From Armatimonadota bacterium (GTDB lineage: Bacteria > Armatimonadota > HRBIN16), in contig BPGU01000003.1 of the NCBI GenBank assembly GCA_026003195.1, positions 62,001-126,000 of the forward strand: a stretch of 64,000 nt of DNA, written 5' to 3'. Positions 60,746-64,000 of the stretch are shown piece by piece. How positions within the stretch are numbered: the stretch's first letter is position 1; every line of letters begins with the position of its first letter. The notes below the pieces were generated by a model, which was not told where the DNA came from, did not search any database, and saw only the letters and a program-made list of their open reading frames with translations. The position numbers and the translations under genes are program-made.

Positions 60746-61166
60746 CCGCGCGTGCCCTTTGTGCGCTCAGATATCTTTCCAGAATCAGCGCGGCAGCCAC
60801 CGCGTCCACGCTCTGTCGGCGTTTGTCGCGCCGCACCTCCGCCTCCCTCATGCGCCGGTCCGCTTCCACGGTGCTCAACCGCTCGTCCACCAGCACAATC
60901 GGGATATCGACCGCATCCCGCAGGTGGGAAACAAAGCGCTGCACCTTCTCCGCCGCCTGAGCCTGCTCGCCGCGCAGGGTGACAGGCAAACCCACGACGA
61001 CCCTCTCCGCCTGTTGCTCGCGTACCACCTGCGCAATGCGTGCCACATCCTGTGCGCTCCCCTGTCGCAGCAGCACCATCAGCGGCTGCGCGAGGATACC
61101 TCTCTCATCGCTCACCGCCACGCCGATGCGCCGTTCGCCGATATCTAACGCCAGCACCCTTCCCAT
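60720..61166 (-). CDS. ruvX: Holliday junction resolvase-like / pre-16S rRNA nuclease RuvX (YqgF)
   Basis: 148 residues from the ATG at 61166 (AAGGAGAAATCG upstream); upstream codons of the long frame are not family-like. RNase H-like motifs: VLALDIGERRIGVAVSDE, VVGLPVTLRGE, PIVLVDERLSTVEADRRM and DAVAAALILERYL. Known to process the 5' end of 16S rRNA; a Holliday-junction role was proposed from the fold. Normal length. It is the first gene of the run that ends at aroE. Confidence 0.95.
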   Translation of the reverse strand: MGRVLALDIGERRIGVAVSDERGILAQPLMVLLRQGSAQDVARIAQVVREQQAERVVVGLPVTLRGEQAQAAEKVQRFVSHLRDAVDIPIVLVDERLSTVEADRRMREAEVRRDKRRQSVDAVAAALILERYLSAQRARADGDTEHTT

Positions 61167-61278
61167 CGATTTCTCCTTATTGTACCGCAGGCACGGGCAA
61201 AGGGGCAAACGGACACACCCTTCCCGGAAACTGAAGAGGCGAGAGAGACAGAGTCCAACACGAAGTGCGCAACAAGGC

Positions 61279-61296
61279 ACGGACAGGGATGTCCGT
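61279..61296 (-). terminator. Hairpin after the zinc-ribbon gene
   Basis: ACGGACA-ggga-TGTCCGT, 7-bp stem, 19 bases beyond the stop at 61315 on the minus strand. Flanks add GGC/ACC partial pairing. No U-tract. Confidence 0.4.
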
Positions 61297-61314
61297 ACCT
61301 CGTTCCACCTTCCC

Positions 61315-61836
61315 CTACGCCTTTGGCTGGGCAAGCGGGGTGTGCTTCTTCTGGCAGCTGGCGCATAGCGGACGACCGTAGCGGTTCTCCGACAGCTTGT
61401 ACACGCCCTCGGTGATGGCGGCGCCACAGTCAGAACAGCGCAGCTCGCGGGTTGCCTCCTCGCGCTCACGCAGGGCGGCGACGGGCGTGTCCACCGGATG
61501 CACTACCCCGCCCTCCGACAGCTCGGGCGCAAACTGCGTGCCGAAACCCGCCACTGCTAACGCACGACCGATGGCTCCGGTCTCCGCTTTCTCGACGAAG
61601 TCCGCGAAGCCCTCGCGCGTCTCCATCTTGGTACCAGTAGCAATCACGTTACCGTCTTCATCGAGGACGCGCGCGCGGAAGATGGCAACGCCACGCTCTT
61701 CATCGATCTCCAGAGGCTCCGTTTCAATGCGCCAGCCGGGATGCTCCTCGCGGAACCACACCAGCCGTGCTGCCACGGGCAGGTAGTAACGCCCACCCTG
61801 CACCTTGATCAGATAGCGCTTAAAGTTGAACGGCAT
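61315..61836 (-). CDS. Putative DNA-recombination-like protein (Rad52/ERF-like) with C-terminal zinc ribbon
   Basis: 173 residues from the ATG at 61836 (AGGGAGAAACAACG upstream). YLPVAARLVWFREEHPGWRI, then FADFVEKAETGAIGRALAVA and GFGTQFAPELSEG, resemble single-strand annealing proteins of the ERF/Rad52 type (the GRA-x-A-x-x-G-T pattern). The C-terminus has two CxxC knuckles (RCSDCGAA ... CASCQKK), a zinc ribbon that is rare in that family. The fit is partial; another ssDNA-binding role is possible. It is monocistronic with an inverted repeat in its promoter region (61957-61986). A leaderless ATG at 61950 would extend it by 38 non-conserved residues and is less likely. Confidence 0.5.
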   Translation of the reverse strand: MPFNFKRYLIKVQGGRYYLPVAARLVWFREEHPGWRIETEPLEIDEERGVAIFRARVLDEDGNVIATGTKMETREGFADFVEKAETGAIGRALAVAGFGTQFAPELSEGGVVHPVDTPVAALREREEATRELRCSDCGAAITEGVYKLSENRYGRPLCASCQKKHTPLAQPKA

Positions 61837-61956
61837 CGTTGTTTCTCCCTCCTGCATGAAGCTGAACAGTCCTCCCCAGCGGGGCACCCACCACGGTGAC
61901 GCCCCGCAGCCGGAGAGCAACACCTGTGCCTGGGCATGACCACGTGCCATAGCACA

Positions 61957-61986
61957 GGAATTATACCATATTTTGTATACTATTCC
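61957..61986 (-). promoter_or_regulatory. Promoter with an overlapping imperfect inverted repeat
   Basis: GGAATTATAC (61957-61966) and GTATACTATTCC (61975-61986) form an inverted repeat with one 2-base insertion. A TATAAT -10 box (minus strand, 61960-61965) lies inside the left arm. It could be an operator of the zinc-ribbon gene, whose ATG is about 120 bases on. Confidence 0.4.
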
Positions 61987-62107
61987 CCGAAGAATGTAAA
62001 AGAATACTGTCGCCCTGCTCCAGAACGTGTAAACAGTCCCCCTGTTTTAGCAATGAGCACACATGGCAATGGAGATAGTACCAAGATTACACAAGACATA
62101 GACAGAG

Positions 62108-62204
62108 ATGGCTATAGCCGTTCCCTACCAAACGAACCCCTGTCTTCGCAGGGTTATCAGCCAGTACAAGCTGACCCCATCTGGTAGGGAGCGGCTTTAG
62201 CTAC
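62108..62204. repeat. 97-base structured palindrome
   Basis: Left arm 62108-62130 (ATGGCTATAGCCGTTCCC on) pairs with right arm 62182-62204 (TGGTAGGGAGCGGCTTTAG on) over 23 bases with three mismatches. Inside are a bulged hairpin AACCCCTG-tcttcg-CAGGGTT (62135-62155) and a small CAGC/GCTG hairpin. It may be a palindromic mobile repeat or a structured RNA. The rest of 61987-62326 shows no gene. Confidence 0.5.
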
Positions 62205-62326
62205 AGGTACTTCGCTGTCGAGACCTTGCCATACATCTTAACGAAAGCGGTGGTGCGTCCAGGCTGATTGTTCTGTGAGTAGCAAGATAGCAACGCCATT
62301 CGTGTCATTCTGAACTTGACGCACTA

Positions 62327-63979
62327 CTATGGCGTTTTCGGAAGCATCCTCTCGCGGATGCGTTGTTCCGTCGCTTCGTCTTTCAGTCTGCCGCTATCGG
62401 TCAGAATATGCGGCGTGACGAAGATGAGCAGCTCCGAGTTGATGCGGCTGGTCTTCGTGCCCTGGAACAGCGTGCCCAGTATCGGGATGTCGCCCAGAAG
62501 AGGTATCTTCGTGCGCGTTTTGTACTCCTGCTGTTGAGTCAACCCGCCGATGACGATGGTCTCGCCGTCTTTCACGCGCACGGTGGTCTGAGCGCGGCGT
62601 GTGGAGAGCACGGGCATACCCGTCTCGCGGTCCAGCTCGCTGATGTTGCTCACTTCGGGCTCGATGGTCAGTGTGATTTCGCCGTTGCCACCTGTCCACG
62701 GTCGCACGGAGAGCTTCACGCCCACATCCACTCCCTGAATACGCTCCTGTTTACCGCCGTACGAGGTCACTTCCACCTTGATGAACTTGGTCTGTCCGAT
62801 GAAGATGTCGGCGTCCTGCCCGTTCACCGCTGCCATGCGCGGGTTCGCCCGCACACGCGCTTTGCCCTGTGCCTCCAGCGCATTCAGCTTCGCCCGAAAG
62901 TCTTCGGGCAGAGTGCCTATGGTGCGATACAGGAAATCACCGGTGCCCGAATCGGAGGAGGCGGTGATCCAGCTGTCTGTAAAAGATAGCCCGAGCGAGG
63001 CATCCAGGTCCTCGGTGGAGGCTATCTCCACCGCCAGCGCCTCTATCATAATCTGCGGCGGGGGCAGGTCAATCTTCTGGAAGTCGGCGCGGATTTTCTC
63101 CAGCATCTGCGTGGGAGCGGTGACCACCACGGCGTTCTGTGCCTCGTTCACGTGCAGGTAGCTGTACAGGAAGGTGGGCAGCAAGCCCGACGCCACCTGT
63201 GCCTTGATGTATTTCATGCGGAACGACTCCGTGCCCGACAGCCGGTACGGGGCAAGGTCGGTAGGCACGCCATCGCTCACCATGTATACCCCGTTCACCT
63301 GCGAGAGAGCCAGTCCGTAGGCGCTCGCGATGCCGCGTATCATCTCGTCCACAGGCAGGTTCTCCACCGACATAGACACCTCGCGGTTGCGTACCGAGTC
63401 GTCGACCGCGATGTTGACCCCCGTCTTGCGGGCGATTTCCGCCAGAAGCAGGTACAGCCGCGTTTTGACGCTGTGGATGGACAGCAAGCCGTTTTCGTAT
63501 TCCACCTGTAGCTGGGTGGTGGCTTCGGTGCGGGTGGTATCGTTGTTGGCGCTCTGCCTGCCTACCAGCGTGCGCTCGCTGCTGACGGTGATGATGACGC
63601 TTTGCTGGTCGTTACTGCGTTCCACGTTCACCCGCGACGGCTCGAAAAGCGCCACTACCATCAACACCCCGACGCCTTCTACCGCGTTCTGCGGGACAGA
63701 GAGCTGGATGTAGCTGACAGGGAATTTGCTGACGTCGATGAAGTTCTTGCCGATTTGCGATTTGGCATTGTTAAAGCGGAGGGTGATCCGATTACGCCGC
63801 CCCCAAAGCCCACCTTCCGCCTGCCATTCCAGCACGCCGTCGGCTCGCACGGTAATCTGCACGCCGTTGCTCAGCTGGTCGGCGCGGATGTCGGTGATAT
63901 TGCAGTACGCGGTAGTCTGCGCCAGCGACGGCAGAGCCAGAACCAGGCTCAACAGGATAAGGAGTATGTGACGTTTCAT
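62327..63979 (-). CDS. pilQ: Type IV pilus secretin PilQ-like (AMIN plus secretin domain)
   Basis: 550 residues. A signal peptide (ends PSLAQ) precedes an AMIN-like domain (NITDIRADQLSNGVQITVRA), a secretin N0/STN region (LLLAEIARKTGVNIAVDDSV) and an N1 domain (VVTAPTQMLEKIRADFQKID). The secretin core reads QIMIEALAVEIAS, RVRANPRMAAVNGQDADIF, TVRVKDGETIVIGGLTQQQ and IPLLGDIPILGTLFQGTKTS, and the end is LLIFVTPHIL. It forms the outer-membrane pore for the pilus. It is apart from the pilB-pilD operon. The gene starts 21 bases before the window end and may be preceded by pilM/N/O genes outside it. Confidence 0.93.
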   Translation of the reverse strand: MKRHILLILLSLVLALPSLAQTTAYCNITDIRADQLSNGVQITVRADGVLEWQAEGGLWGRRNRITLRFNNAKSQIGKNFIDVSKFPVSYIQLSVPQNAVEGVGVLMVVALFEPSRVNVERSNDQQSVIITVSSERTLVGRQSANNDTTRTEATTQLQVEYENGLLSIHSVKTRLYLLLAEIARKTGVNIAVDDSVRNREVSMSVENLPVDEMIRGIASAYGLALSQVNGVYMVSDGVPTDLAPYRLSGTESFRMKYIKAQVASGLLPTFLYSYLHVNEAQNAVVVTAPTQMLEKIRADFQKIDLPPPQIMIEALAVEIASTEDLDASLGLSFTDSWITASSDSGTGDFLYRTIGTLPEDFRAKLNALEAQGKARVRANPRMAAVNGQDADIFIGQTKFIKVEVTSYGGKQERIQGVDVGVKLSVRPWTGGNGEITLTIEPEVSNISELDRETGMPVLSTRRAQTTVRVKDGETIVIGGLTQQQEYKTRTKIPLLGDIPILGTLFQGTKTSRINSELLIFVTPHILTDSGRLKDEATEQRIRERMLPKTP

Positions 63980-64000
63980 CGAATGCTGCTAACCTCCCTG

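Noticed and set aside
61167-61469. N-terminal extension of ruvX
   Set aside because: The extra 101 codons are Arg/Ser/Cys-rich and not RuvX-like; the ATG at 61166 has AAGGAG.
1-64000. CRISPR arrays, tRNA or rRNA genes, complete transposase genes
   Set aside because: No regularly spaced repeats, cloverleaf or rRNA motifs, or transposase-type proteins were found by reading.

Overview
The window is a dense bacterial chromosome segment with a high-GC background. Lineage signals point to the Armatimonadota or a close relative. These include prepilins carrying the motif [16 protein letters not shown] followed by [21 protein letters not shown] and dockerin surface proteins, many Uma2-family genes, very large secreted beta-propeller proteins, and both flagellar and type IV pilus (T4P) genes. 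The lineage is inferred from protein style; no rRNA or tRNA gene was seen.

Layout. 1-2049 (+): end of a flagellar operon (fliM C-terminus, fliN/fliY-type, fliO). 2065-6969 (-): anmK, a FliA/WhiG-type sigma factor and a small membrane protein, then glgA overlapping a FlhG/MinD-like ATPase whose upstream region resembles a sigma-28 promoter. 7092-9977 (-): a uroporphyrinogen-decarboxylase-like methyltransferase next to a RACo-type corrinoid activator. 10116-15097 (-): a run of small secreted proteins (two dockerin, two PEP-CTERM, one prepilin, one small CxxC protein), several His-rich and resembling zinc-starvation surface proteins. 15282-16415 (+): a LolA-like/TlpA thioredoxin fusion. 16681-19238 (+): a decayed RHS locus with two Cys-rich tips and a candidate immunity gene. 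19980-24082 (-): scpA-scpB-dacA-larE-larB.

24100-31957 (-) is a DISARM-type defence operon, less GC-rich than its surroundings: a 5-methylcytosine methyltransferase (drmMII), a Mig.MthI-like G:T mismatch glycosylase, helicase drmA, DUF1998 drmB and PLD protein drmC. The glycosylase is the outstanding feature. It would repair the deamination products of the methyl marks that the same operon makes. No drmE or drmD lies in this operon. The operon ends 17 bases before scpA, so scpA-scpB may depend on its transcription.

32336-58143 (-) is a T4P operon reading pilB, pilT, pilC, pilD, an Uma2 gene, a pseudopilin, three very large minor-pilin-like proteins, a second Uma2 gene and two giant propeller proteins. 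The order resembles the pilV-W-X-Y1 minor-pilin/tip-adhesin clusters of other bacteria. 58273-61166 (-): ruvX-mltG-yqeG-aroE. 61315-61836 (-): a putative recombination-like protein with a zinc ribbon. 62327-63979 (-): a PilQ-type secretin.

Intergenic spaces hold small dispersed repeats with inverted ends (about 4417-4523, 39341-39413, 51170-51295), a structured 97-base palindrome (62108-62204), and several strong GC hairpins without U-tracts.
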